A stretch of 64,000 nt of DNA from QZLE01 sp033852135 (GTDB lineage Bacteria > Pseudomonadota > Gammaproteobacteria > QZLD01): the NCBI GenBank assembly GCA_033852135.1, contig JAWSVB010000006.1, positions 1 to 64,000 on the forward strand. Reading direction: 5' to 3'. Each line of letters opens with the position of its first letter. Within the stretch, counting starts at the first letter, position 1. The translations under genes were made by a program, and so were the position numbers. Of this stretch, positions 34,796-43,225 are shown piece by piece. The notes under the pieces are model-generated. The model was not told where the DNA came from. It ran no database searches and saw only the letters and a program-made list of their open reading frames with translations.

Positions 34796-36538
34796 CTACG
34801 AAGTTATTGAAACGTAGCTGCCTTCAACCTCCTGCGCGCATAAAAGGGCTTTCTGTACAGCCTCCTGCATCAATTCAACAGAAGCTTCTTTTTTAGAATC
34901 AACTACACCAATGCTTAATGCTACTTTAAATGGTAACTCCCAATCTACCTGCTCGAAAGAGTTAATCAAACGCTCGAAAAACGGCATCAATTCTGCTGAA
35001 GATGAGTTGGCAAACATTAAGGATAATGTATGCTCATCGAAGCGACATACTGCATCACTCGCTCTCATTGAGGAGACTATAATTTCAGCCAGTTTTTTTA
35101 GTATTTGTTCATGCTCTTCATCAAAGGTATTTTCCAGGGCTTCGCTAATACTATCTATGGAAACTACTGCTAACGAAATGGTGTGCCCTTTTCGAACTGC
35201 CATATTAAATTCTTTTTGCAGCTGCTCTTCAAAGAAAAAGCGCTTGTATAGTCCAGTAACCGAATCATCCTGGGTGCCGATCACCATGTGCCGCTCGCAA
35301 ACTCTCTCCAATGCATCAACGGTGGCATGAATGTGTTCGTGGGTATGTGCTGCATTTAAAATAAGGCGAATACGACCCTCATCTACCTTTACAGCCGGAT
35401 AACAAATAGGGGTCGAGTAAATCCCTTCTTCATATAGATCTCTAGCTACCATTTGTAGTTTTTTATGATCTTCAATGAAGATTGGAATGATTGGGCTCTG
35501 GCTATCACCTAAGTTAAATCCTTTGTCAGATAGCAGCTTCCGTATGTAATCGTTCTTCTTATGTAAATCTGAGATCATTTCAGGGTGACTCTCGATCTCA
35601 TCTAAACATGCGAGGATAACGGAAGCATCGGCAGGGGGGATACAAGCTTGGAATACATATGGGTCTGACCACTTCAGCAAAGAGCAATACTCTTTTTTAG
35701 CAGCAACAAAACCCCCAATCGAAGCAGTCGATTTAGAAAGCGTAGACATAATAAAATCTACATCATCGGTGACTCCTTGCTCATGACAATAGCCTTGCCC
35801 TTTATCACCATAGATGCCAAAAGTATGCGCCTCATCAACATAAAGGTAAAAACCATACTGGTTTTTTAATTCTACAAATTTCTTCAGTGGAGCCAAATCG
35901 CCACTCATCGAATAAGCAGACTCAACCACAACAAAAATATTCTGATATGAGTTTTGATACTTTTTTAGTTTAAGGGCTAAATCTTGTACATTGTTATGTT
36001 TGAAAGATATCCACTTTGCGGCAGAGAGTTTTAAGCCATTGATAATTGATGAGTGGCACTCGCGGTCAAAGATTATCAGATCTTCTTTGCTAGTAAGGTG
36101 TGAAATAGCCGCTGTATTCGCAGTAAATCCCGTTGGGTAAAGTAAAGCCTTTTCCTTTCCAACTAAATTAGCAAGTCGGTTCTCCAGCTCTTTATGTAAA
36201 GAGCTCATTCCGCACGAAGATGCAGAAGTCCCGCAGCCTGTTCCGAAGCGCAGAAGCTCTTCCCTTGCGCGATCAACAACATTTTTATTCCGATTAAGGC
36301 TCAAATAGTGGTTCACACACCAGAGAATACATTCTCTTTTACTTCCTGTGTGTTCAGAAACGACATTACCAAAATTAGAGGCTCCATGCTCTAGATAACG
36401 GTCATACTCGTAATCGCCATCCTGATTTGCCCCATCAATAAAGTCTTGAATACGTTGAGCTCTTTCATTGACATCGGTTATATTACTTTTTTTGAGAGAT
36501 GCCAGAACCTCTCCCATTGAGAAAAAACGTTGCTTCAT
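34796..36538 (-). CDS. Alpha-oxoamine synthase fused to a degenerate GGDEF domain
   Basis: 580 residues. Residues 50-425 are a PLP fold-type I alpha-oxoamine synthase (the KBL, BioF, serine palmitoyltransferase and CqsA family): GTGCGTSASSCGMSSLHKELE, LLYPTGFTANTAAISHL, YLYVDEAHTFGIYGDKG and the PLP lysine in TLSKSTASIGGFVAAK. Residues 425-575 are a GGDEF domain: DSVTGLYKRFFFEEQL, then RASD followed five residues later by DEHTL in place of GGDEF. The catalytic signature is lost but the RxxD product-inhibition site is kept, suggesting c-di-GMP sensing rather than synthesis. It is 27 bases downstream of a methyltransferase gene. A CAI-1-like aminoketone signal or a sphingoid-type lipid base are possible products; neither is proven. 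Confidence 0.85.
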   Translation of the reverse strand: MKQRFFSMGEVLASLKKSNITDVNERAQRIQDFIDGANQDGDYEYDRYLEHGASNFGNVVSEHTGSKRECILWCVNHYLSLNRNKNVVDRAREELLRFGTGCGTSASSCGMSSLHKELENRLANLVGKEKALLYPTGFTANTAAISHLTSKEDLIIFDRECHSSIINGLKLSAAKWISFKHNNVQDLALKLKKYQNSYQNIFVVVESAYSMSGDLAPLKKFVELKNQYGFYLYVDEAHTFGIYGDKGQGYCHEQGVTDDVDFIMSTLSKSTASIGGFVAAKKEYCSLLKWSDPYVFQACIPPADASVILACLDEIESHPEMISDLHKKNDYIRKLLSDKGFNLGDSQSPIIPIFIEDHKKLQMVARDLYEEGIYSTPICYPAVKVDEGRIRLILNAAHTHEHIHATVDALERVCERHMVIGTQDDSVTGLYKRFFFEEQLQKEFNMAVRKGHTISLAVVSIDSISEALENTFDEEHEQILKKLAEIIVSSMRASDAVCRFDEHTLSLMFANSSSAELMPFFERLINSFEQVDWELPFKVALSIGVVDSKKEASVELMQEAVQKALLCAQEVEGSYVSITS

Positions 36539-36565
36539 CGCAATTTACTCCAATATTTTACGCTA

Positions 36566-37339
36566 TCAATTGCGCTCAAAGACAAAGAAGTGCGCATTAA
36601 AAAATAGCTCCATATATAAAGCACAAATAAGCCATAGCTTCAGACTTTTAGGACTAACTGGCTTTACTTCAACTAATTTGAACCCCTCAGGACACGCTAA
36701 GCTCTCCAGGCGCCCCTGTTTATTTTTAGGGTAAAGCACGATAATTCGACCTCCAGGCTCTAGATACTCTTTGCCTTCGCTAAACAAGCGAGTGAGGAAA
36801 GTTACTGAGGTTGCCCACTGGTTGCTTTCGCCTTTCATAGGGATTTCAACAAAAGGGGGGTTTGCACAAATGGTGTCGAATTTTCCTTCAGCTTCGGCGA
36901 ACATGTCACTTTTAAGGGCAACAACATTGGTGCAACCTAATTTTTCACAGTTTGCTTTCGTTGCTGCTACCGCATCTTCTCCAATATCTAAGGCAACAAC
37001 TGAATCCGCCTTTTCTGCCACAAAGACTGAGATGGCGCCACACCCACACCCAAGGTCGCAAACACGTTGCCCTTCTTCAATAAATTCACCATAACGCTGT
37101 TCATTTTCAATCGGCTTATACACGTTTGAAGGGATCATAAGCTTTTTACCTTCAAGCGTAATACTAGGCATTAGGGTGTTTAGCAGCTTTGTATATTTAT
37201 AATAAAACTGGAAAAACCCCGTAAGAAACTTGCGCTCTAAATTAGCGTAAAGGCTAGAAGGGGCATTTTTTTCGATATCAGCTGTATTTTCTGGCTCGGA
37301 GCTAGGCTCAGCACCTCTAGATTCATTATCCAATTCCAT
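36566..37339 (-). CDS. Class I SAM methyltransferase (NPPF motif), partner of the oxoamine synthase
   Basis: About 257 residues from MELDNESRG, with AGGAG ten bases upstream; a start at 37408 is poorly supported. The Ser/Glu-rich N-terminus is probably disordered (1-30). The SAM-binding core is VCDLGCGCGAISVFVAEKADSVVALDIG (about 100-127). The catalytic DTICANPPFVEIP motif (about 170) is typical of methylation of amide, amino or exocyclic nitrogen in HemK/RsmC/YfiC-type enzymes. Its C-terminus is hydrophobic (LWLICALYMELFFNAHFFVF), hinting at membrane or lipid association. First gene of the operon, so its substrate is probably the oxoamine product, a precursor, or a target coupled to it. Confidence 0.8.
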   Translation of the reverse strand: MELDNESRGAEPSSEPENTADIEKNAPSSLYANLERKFLTGFFQFYYKYTKLLNTLMPSITLEGKKLMIPSNVYKPIENEQRYGEFIEEGQRVCDLGCGCGAISVFVAEKADSVVALDIGEDAVAATKANCEKLGCTNVVALKSDMFAEAEGKFDTICANPPFVEIPMKGESNQWATSVTFLTRLFSEGKEYLEPGGRIIVLYPKNKQGRLESLACPEGFKLVEVKPVSPKSLKLWLICALYMELFFNAHFFVFERN

Positions 37340-37423
37340 TCTAATAATACTCCTGCAAATATATGTATCTATCGAGACAACAAATAGGTTTATATTTAAT
37401 AATAGCAACAGTATTTTTGTTCT

Positions 37424-37445
37424 TTAGCGCAATTGTTTGCGCTAA
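37424..37445. promoter_or_regulatory. Operator-like inverted repeat upstream of the methyltransferase-oxoamine synthase operon
   Basis: TTAGCGCAA (37424-37432) and TTGCGCTAA (37437-37445) form a perfect 9-bp dyad with a 4-base spacer, 85 bases upstream of the methyltransferase start. A weak -10-like TATTAT lies between it and the gene, putting the dyad at or upstream of the -35 region. The sequence lacks a T-run after it on the operon strand, so an operator is likelier than a terminator. Confidence 0.5.
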
Positions 37446-37620
37446 GCCATTAATTAAAGGAAATGCGAATGAGTTAACTTTTTTATAAGATATTCCTCTG
37501 CATCAACAGAAAAGTTTTGAAGAAATTTATTCTTGTATATACATGTTTTTACAAAAAATCAGCTTTAAATTACGCTATTGCAATAGTGACATTGTGAATA
37601 GTTTGGATACGGGGTATTAA

Positions 37621-37902
37621 AACACTTATAACTTTGAAAACTCACTTGCAATGCCTATATGCCTGTCTATTTCATCAATAAGCGGGCTGATATCGTTATC
37701 AGATATTTGTGGCTTGGATAGCTCAGCAGATACCTGATTAATTTTTGTTAGAAGCAATAAGTTTTCACTTTGCAATTTAGCTAATCGGCTTTCAGCATCA
37801 TGAATCAAGATACCATTTTCTTTTTTTAGTTTAGAAAAACCAGATTCATCATTATTTACAAATTTAAAGTCGGTGCTTTTATATAAGTAAACCTGTTTTG
37901 TG
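37621..37902 (-). pseudogene. Displaced 3' fragment of the SF1 helicase gene
   Basis: This stretch aligns base for base, without gaps, with the 3' end of the helicase gene at 43221-43502 (constant offset 5600; near 88% identity by eye). Its reading frame gives HDAESRLAKLQSENLLLLTKIN and ends SEFSKL, against NQFSKI in the intact gene. Similarity stops abruptly at ACCTGTTTTGT (37891-37901). It is a gene fragment with no start, probably left by a duplication or insertion that placed the MAM-protein gene between the two copies. Confidence 0.85.
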
Positions 37903-37931
37903 TTTAATTATTGGGTTGTTAGTATGCAACA

Positions 37932-37997
37932 TGAGAGTTACCTCTTTTTTGTTTTGATTAAAAGATTCGACACCTTTATCAAAACGGGTAACTCTCA
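37932..37997. repeat. Two-armed palindromic repeat, copy A
   Basis: Outer arms TGAGAGTTACC (37932-37942) and GGTAACTCTCA (37987-37997); inner arms GTTTTGAT (37951-37958) and ATCAAAAC (37978-37985); then CTTTTTCAAGAT. A near-identical unit in the same orientation lies at 43115-43180. The two copies bracket the 1500-residue secreted-protein gene. Confidence 0.85.
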
Positions 37998-38075
37998 CTT
38001 TTTCAAGATCAAGGGTTGGCGGTTAGATTTTGATTTATTGATATCCCTCAATCCTTTCTATACACAATTTTTCTG

Positions 38076-38248
38076 TTATTTTTTTAGCATCTCAACTCTT
38101 TGAGCAGGCCAAGTTAGTTGCTCTTCTGTTATTTCATAATGCTTGGAATAACTAGCATCGACATATGCTTTTTTGAGTAGCTGAAAACATCTTCTATAAG
38201 ATGGGCCAAACTATGCTTACAATCTATAGCCAACTTATGGTTACATAA
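38076..38248 (-). pseudogene. C-terminal fragment of a HEPN-domain-like gene
   Basis: An open minus-strand frame without a start codon encodes CNHKLAIDCKHSLAHLIEDV and, after a short gap, AYVDASYSKHYEITEEQLTW, then RVEMLKK and a stop. The pattern (Y-x-A-x-Y-x-x-x-Y-x-I-T-x-E-x-L-x-W, then R-V-x-x-L) resembles the end of HEPN domain proteins that accompany minimal nucleotidyltransferases. The upstream part is gone after a TGA at 38249-38251. Assignment is by pattern only. Confidence 0.45.
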
Positions 38249-38580
38249 TCACATTTGATTCTACATAACAATTTTTTGTAGTTAATATTTTCAATTATGG
38301 TAGTCTTTGCGCTTGGTATGGGGGTTAATCTATAAGTTAGAAAATAAGTGGATTATTTTTAGCTTATACAGATCTAACATTATTTTAGTAGCTATATTAG
38401 ATAGAAAATAATGGGGAATTATTTTGCCTGTAAAAATTAGGTCGATTTTGAAATTATTCATATATTTCATGTAAATATATCAATGTACTGAGCTTGCTCG
38501 GCTGCATCATATTTCTATCTGTACTTATGGATTGATTACTACCTCTATTAATAATCAGCTTATTATTTAAAGGGAATGTT
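38249..38580. promoter_or_regulatory. AT-rich leader of the secreted MAM-protein gene
   Basis: 332 bases with no gene, very AT-rich, and AAAGGGA just before the ATG. It presumably holds the promoter; no box was assigned. Confidence 0.4.
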
Positions 38581-41500
38581 ATGCGTATCAAAAAATATAT
38601 TGCATGTTTTAATATATTATCGTTCTTATGTTTAGGTGTTGTTGGTGCACAAGCGTCAACTACAACGGTTCTTTTTTCAGATGACTTTGAAACTGGAATG
38701 GGAAATTGGTCGAATACTGTAGCAGGCGATGGCTATGATTGGTACAGACATACTGGAGCAACACCTTCTCCAGGAACTGGCCCGAATTCCGGGGCGAATG
38801 GTAGTAGCTACTATGTATTTTTTGAAACTTCAGATGAATTCGCATTTAATCCAGGTGATACAGGTTTCCTTCTTAGTCCAGATATAAATTCACCTAATAT
38901 TTTGTTGAAATTTAAGTATCACATGTTTGGGACGGACTGCGGGACCCTTTCAGTTGACATACTGTCGGAAAATAATTGGATTAACGATGTTTGGACCATA
39001 TCTGGCAAACAGCATGCAGATGAATCAGCTGCCTATACTCAAGTTGATTTAGATCTTTCTGCGCACAATATCTCTCAAATTAGATTCAGGGTTACTGCTT
39101 CCGGAGGTTATAGAGCAGATATAGCTTTAGATGATATTGAGATATCAAGTGCAGCTACTGTTGTAAAGGATGAGCACGAGCCGATTGTAGTAAGTAGTTC
39201 TGATTTTGAAAATGGTTGGGGTGATTGGCAAAATGTAGTAGATGGTGATGACTTTAGCTGGTATCACACAACTGGCCAAACTGTATCTACAGGAACTGGT
39301 CCAGCAGGTGGTGCAGATGGAAGTTCATACTATGTATATTTTGAAACCTCCTCGAAGGATGCCTACTACCAAGGGCAGACATCAATTATTGAGAGTAATG
39401 ATTTAGCTGGTTTAATAAATGGCGCTATATCTTTCAAATACCACATGTTTGGGGGGCATATTGGAACCCTTTACTTAGATGTATATAGCTCAGAAGGTTG
39501 GGTTGATGGTGTGTGGTCTATTACTGGCGCACAGCATGAAAGCTTAAGTGCGCCATATACCGAGGCAGTAGTAGATCTAAGTAGTTACAGCATAGATAAA
39601 ATTCGTTTTAGAGCGGTTGCAGCGGGTGATTACCAAGGTGATATAGCGCTGGATGACATCACTATTTATAGGTTACCTCAAGAGATTGATTCAGACGGTG
39701 ACGGAATTGAAAATGAGATAGATCAGTGTCCAAATACTCCAGAGGGTAAGGTTGTAGATGCTATAGGTTGCTCTAAGGATATGTACGAATCGGTTGTGGT
39801 AAGTAGTTCTGATTTTGAAAATGGTTGGGGTGATTGGCAAAATGTAGTAGATGGTGATGACTTTAGCTGGTATCACACAACTGGCCAAACTGTATCTTCA
39901 GGAACTGGCCCAACAGGTGGCGCGGATGAAAGTTCATACTATGTATATTTTGAAACTTCCTCAAGTGACGCTTACTACCAAGGGCAGACATCAATTATTC
40001 AGAGTAATGATTTAGCTGGTTTGACAGATGGTTCTATATCTTTCAAATATCACATGTTTGGGGGGCATATTGGAACCCTATACCTAGATGTATATAGCTC
40101 AGGAGGTTGGGTTGATGGTGTGTGGTCAATTACTGGCGAGCAGCATGATAGCCTAAGCGCACCATATACCGAGGCATTAGTAGATCTAAGTAGTTACAGC
40201 ATCGATAAAATTCGTTTTAGAGCAGTTGCGGCAGGTGATTATCAAGGTGATATAGCGCTTGATGACATCACTATTTACACGCTACTTCTAGTGATTGATT
40301 CAGATGATGATGGAATTGAAGATGATATAGATCAGTGCCCAAATACTCCTGAAGGTGAGGTTGCTGATGCTATAGGTTGTTCTGCAACACAACGTGATAC
40401 AGATAATGATGGAGTTGTAGATGCCTTTGATATGTTCCCAAATGATCCAAACGAACAATATGATAGTGATGCTGATGGGATAGGTGATAATGCTGACCAA
40501 TGTCCAGAACCAGCAACCCAAGGGACAATAGGCTCTGATGGTTGTACCGAATTCCAACGTGATACAGATAACGATGGAGTTGTAGATGCACTTGATGATA
40601 GCGATCATGATGGGGTAAATGACCATCTGGATGCATTTCCACTGAATCCATACGAAACAGCAGATACTGATTTAGACACGATTGGAGACAATGCTGATAA
40701 CTGTATTGCTGATGTAAATACAGATCAGGCAGATATTGATAGTGATGGTATTGGAGATATCTGCGATCCAGATAATGATAATGACGGCGTTGTAAATCTT
40801 GAAGATAACTGTCCGACAGATGCCAATAAGCAGCAGAAAGATTCAGATGAAGATGGAATTGGAAATGCATGTGATACCTCTCCATTCTTTCTTACAGAAG
40901 CATTCGCTGTAGATAAATTGCAGTTTGTTGCCAATAACTCTGAATCAACATATACAACCTTTGGTCAGGTCTTTAAAAAGGGTGAAGTTGCTTCAGGCCA
41001 GAAAATAAAACTGATTAAGGAGGATGGATCTGAATGGGCTTTCGGTTCTCAGATTGACAGAAAGACTACCTATACAGATGGTTCTTTAAAACATGCCGTT
41101 ATAACCTTAAAAGTTCCTGCTTGGGATATTGATCCTGAAAGCAAAACTATACATAAATTAATGTTTGCTGCCGAAGCAGGTGATGACAACAGTTCCAGTG
41201 TAACTACTGCAGCCGACATTATTGCATCAGGTTTTGATAGTGTAATCTCGGTTGATATTGAAGGTATCACATGGAGCGCTTCAGCAGCAGAGCTACTGAC
41301 AGCAGCTACAGATGATGACCGTTGGCTGGTTGGCGAAATGGTTACAGAATATTTGGTTGCAGGAGCATTAAAAGACGTTTCTGCAAATGAACACCCTCAC
41401 CTGCAGGCTAGATTTAATATCAGGGCATTTGAGGATGGAAATATCAGAGTTGCGGTTATACTGGAGAATGTCTGGTCTTTTGAACAGAACCCGCTGTCTT

Positions 41501-43083
41501 ATCAATATGATATTGATATCACCGTTAACGGGGATACAGTTTTAAGTCTTGATGACCAGGCGCATTACCATCATGCACGATTCAGACGGGTTTACTGGAC
41601 GGGTCAAGAACCTGCTGTTTCAGTAAGTTATGACAAGTGGGGGTTGATAGATGCAGGTGTTGCGCCTAACTATAATTATCTTACAACCATTAGCGAGGAA
41701 AAATTAGAGTGGTGGCAATCGCAGTGGGGAGCTGATGATGAAAATGGTACTCCAAATGATTCCTTTATGCATATTGGATCTTTGACAAGTTATATGCCAG
41801 CTACCGGTGCTCGTGCAGATTACGGTGTTCTTCCCGGTTGGACGGCAGCATGGGTGGTTTCTCAGGATGAAAGAGCCAAAGCTATCATGATGGGTAATGC
41901 TAACCAATCCGGCACCTGGTCAATTCATTATCGCAATAAGGCCAAGGATAAGGGGGAGGATAAATATCAGATGCTCTCTATTAATGACTACCCCTATGTA
42001 GGTATATATGGTAACAGTAACGATAAGTGGAATCCTGTATTAGAGAGATCTGAGGTATTACCAATCTCAAGTTGCGGTGAAGAGTGCTGGGGTTCTTTAG
42101 GGGAAAGAACCGGTGTAGATGAGCATGCAAATGAAATTTGCGCTGCTGACTCATCGCATCAACCTTCGCTTGCATTTATCCCATATCTAATATCAGGCGA
42201 TTTTTATCACCTTGAAGAATTGTTGTTTTGGGCGAATTTCAACCTTATTCAAGCAAACCCAGGTTATCGCGACCATGAAAAGGGTCTTGTTAGATGGGAT
42301 CAAACTCGTGGACAGGCATGGTCTATCAGAACTCTTGGGCAAGCAGCATATGCAATACCCGATAACCATCCAATGAAGGGGTATTTTGCAGAGATTCTCA
42401 ACCATAACTACATGTGGTATATGGACCATTATATAAATAATGATGGGGCAAACATATTTAAGGGGTATAACTGGAAAAATGATATCGGTTGGATCGGGTA
42501 TGTCTGGAATGATACCGTTGATCTAGATAATGACGGTAGCGAAGATGCCGTAGCTATGGTATCCCCATGGATGAATGACTTTTTTACCGCATCTGTTGGT
42601 CACATTATTGAACTTGGATTCACCGACTGGAAAAACTTTATGGATTGGCACGGTAAATATGTTGTCGGCAGACTCTATGGAACCGACTACTGTGGTGTAT
42701 TAGCAGCTCCGTATCAGATGGTGGCAGCCGAAACAAAATATGGCCCGTGGTATGACTGGGATGAGATCTATCAGAAAACAGCAATTTTTGAACTTGCTCA
42801 GTACTCAAATAGTGATCGTTATAACTTAACCAGTTTAGAGTGCCACAGTCCGGCAATGATGCAGTATCTTACAGATAACACCCCTTATCAGCATAATGAA
42901 GGTGACCTGTATGAGAAATATAAAGGATCTCCAGAGAACTATATAACCCGTATGCAGGGAGCCATTGCAGCAGCAGTGGATGCGGGAGTAACGAATGCCG
43001 AAGAGGCATGGGAGGTGTTCTGGAACAGGAACCATATGGATAACTACACCGACAATCCTAAATGGGATATTGTGCCTCGATAA
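38581..43083 (+). CDS. Large secreted protein: MAM-like domains, thrombospondin-3 repeats, C-terminal RIFT-barrel/toroid-like region
   Basis: 1500 residues. Signal peptide MRIKKYIACFNILSFLCLGV with cleavage after AQA. Three MAM-like domains are at about 33-195, 203-362 and 406-565 (FExGxGxWxNxxxGDxxxWYxxTG, TGP, IALDDIxI). Thrombospondin type 3/calcium-binding repeats (DSDGDGIENEIDQCPNTPEG type) lie at about 368-400 and dominate 570-765. The C-terminal region (about 770-1500) starts TYTTFGQVFKKGEV, then DGSLKHAVITLKV, resembling the RIFT-barrel N-terminus of exo-rhamnogalacturonan-lyase-like proteins; a Trp- and Tyr-rich helical part follows. A glycan-binding or -degrading surface protein is inferred. 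No C-terminal sorting signal or adjacent secretion genes. Confidence 0.75.
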   Translation: MRIKKYIACFNILSFLCLGVVGAQASTTTVLFSDDFETGMGNWSNTVAGDGYDWYRHTGATPSPGTGPNSGANGSSYYVFFETSDEFAFNPGDTGFLLSPDINSPNILLKFKYHMFGTDCGTLSVDILSENNWINDVWTISGKQHADESAAYTQVDLDLSAHNISQIRFRVTASGGYRADIALDDIEISSAATVVKDEHEPIVVSSSDFENGWGDWQNVVDGDDFSWYHTTGQTVSTGTGPAGGADGSSYYVYFETSSKDAYYQGQTSIIESNDLAGLINGAISFKYHMFGGHIGTLYLDVYSSEGWVDGVWSITGAQHESLSAPYTEAVVDLSSYSIDKIRFRAVAAGDYQGDIALDDITIYRLPQEIDSDGDGIENEIDQCPNTPEGKVVDAIGCSKDMYESVVVSSSDFENGWGDWQNVVDGDDFSWYHTTGQTVSSGTGPTGGADESSYYVYFETSSSDAYYQGQTSIIQSNDLAGLTDGSISFKYHMFGGHIGTLYLDVYSSGGWVDGVWSITGEQHDSLSAPYTEALVDLSSYSIDKIRFRAVAAGDYQGDIALDDITIYTLLLVIDSDDDGIEDDIDQCPNTPEGEVADAIGCSATQRDTDNDGVVDAFDMFPNDPNEQYDSDADGIGDNADQCPEPATQGTIGSDGCTEFQRDTDNDGVVDALDDSDHDGVNDHLDAFPLNPYETADTDLDTIGDNADNCIADVNTDQADIDSDGIGDICDPDNDNDGVVNLEDNCPTDANKQQKDSDEDGIGNACDTSPFFLTEAFAVDKLQFVANNSESTYTTFGQVFKKGEVASGQKIKLIKEDGSEWAFGSQIDRKTTYTDGSLKHAVITLKVPAWDIDPESKTIHKLMFAAEAGDDNSSSVTTAADIIASGFDSVISVDIEGITWSASAAELLTAATDDDRWLVGEMVTEYLVAGALKDVSANEHPHLQARFNIRAFEDGNIRVAVILENVWSFEQNPLSYQYDIDITVNGDTVLSLDDQAHYHHARFRRVYWTGQEPAVSVSYDKWGLIDAGVAPNYNYLTTISEEKLEWWQSQWGADDENGTPNDSFMHIGSLTSYMPATGARADYGVLPGWTAAWVVSQDERAKAIMMGNANQSGTWSIHYRNKAKDKGEDKYQMLSINDYPYVGIYGNSNDKWNPVLERSEVLPISSCGEECWGSLGERTGVDEHANEICAADSSHQPSLAFIPYLISGDFYHLEELLFWANFNLIQANPGYRDHEKGLVRWDQTRGQAWSIRTLGQAAYAIPDNHPMKGYFAEILNHNYMWYMDHYINNDGANIFKGYNWKNDIGWIGYVWNDTVDLDNDGSEDAVAMVSPWMNDFFTASVGHIIELGFTDWKNFMDWHGKYVVGRLYGTDYCGVLAAPYQMVAAETKYGPWYDWDEIYQKTAIFELAQYSNSDRYNLTSLECHSPAMMQYLTDNTPYQHNEGDLYEKYKGSPENYITRMQGAIAAAVDAGVTNAEEAWEVFWNRNHMDNYTDNPKWDIVPR
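39187..40404 (+). repeat. 609-bp in-frame tandem duplication (MAM + TSP3 unit)
   Basis: Units at 39187-39795 and 39796-40404 have the same length (203 codons). Over the MAM part only about a dozen residues differ, several of them at surface-type positions. Each unit ends with the same DQCPNTPEG...DAIGCS calcium repeat. The first MAM domain (38683-39160) is much more diverged, so this duplication is younger. Confidence 0.9.
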
Positions 43084-43114
43084 GTCGGGTGTTTTAGATT
43101 TTTAGCTGTATTAG

Positions 43115-43180
43115 TGAGAGTTACCTCTTTTTTGTTTTGATTATAAGATTCAACACCTTTATCAAAACGGGTAGCTTTCA
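43115..43180. repeat. Two-armed palindromic repeat, copy B
   Basis: Outer arms TGAGAGTTACC (43115-43125) and GGTAGCTTTCA (43170-43180), inner arms GTTTTGAT and ATCAAAAC, then CTTTTTCAAGATA. Compared with copy A, both changes in the right arm keep pairing as G-T wobbles on the plus strand. It lies between the convergent MAM-protein and helicase genes and may also serve as a terminator. Confidence 0.8.
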
Positions 43181-43225
43181 CTTTTTCAAGATAAGGTATC
43201 AGATTAGATCGAAACTAATACAAAT

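Noticed and set aside
34796..36538. Active diguanylate cyclase in the oxoamine synthase fusion
   Set aside because: The GGDEF signature is replaced by DEHTL, losing the metal- and GTP-binding residues; only the inhibitory-site motif remains.
37932..37997. The palindrome pair as integron attC sites
   Set aside because: attC needs the R'' (RYYYAAC) and R' (GTTRRRY) boxes at the ends in that orientation; the arms here have GAGAGTTACC on the left and no integrase or cassette array is present.
38581..43083. Long minus-strand reading frames such as 40370-40885 rich in His, Tyr and Leu
   Set aside because: They are antisense to the Asp-rich calcium repeats of the secreted protein; their composition is the complement of GAT-rich codons and they have no family features.
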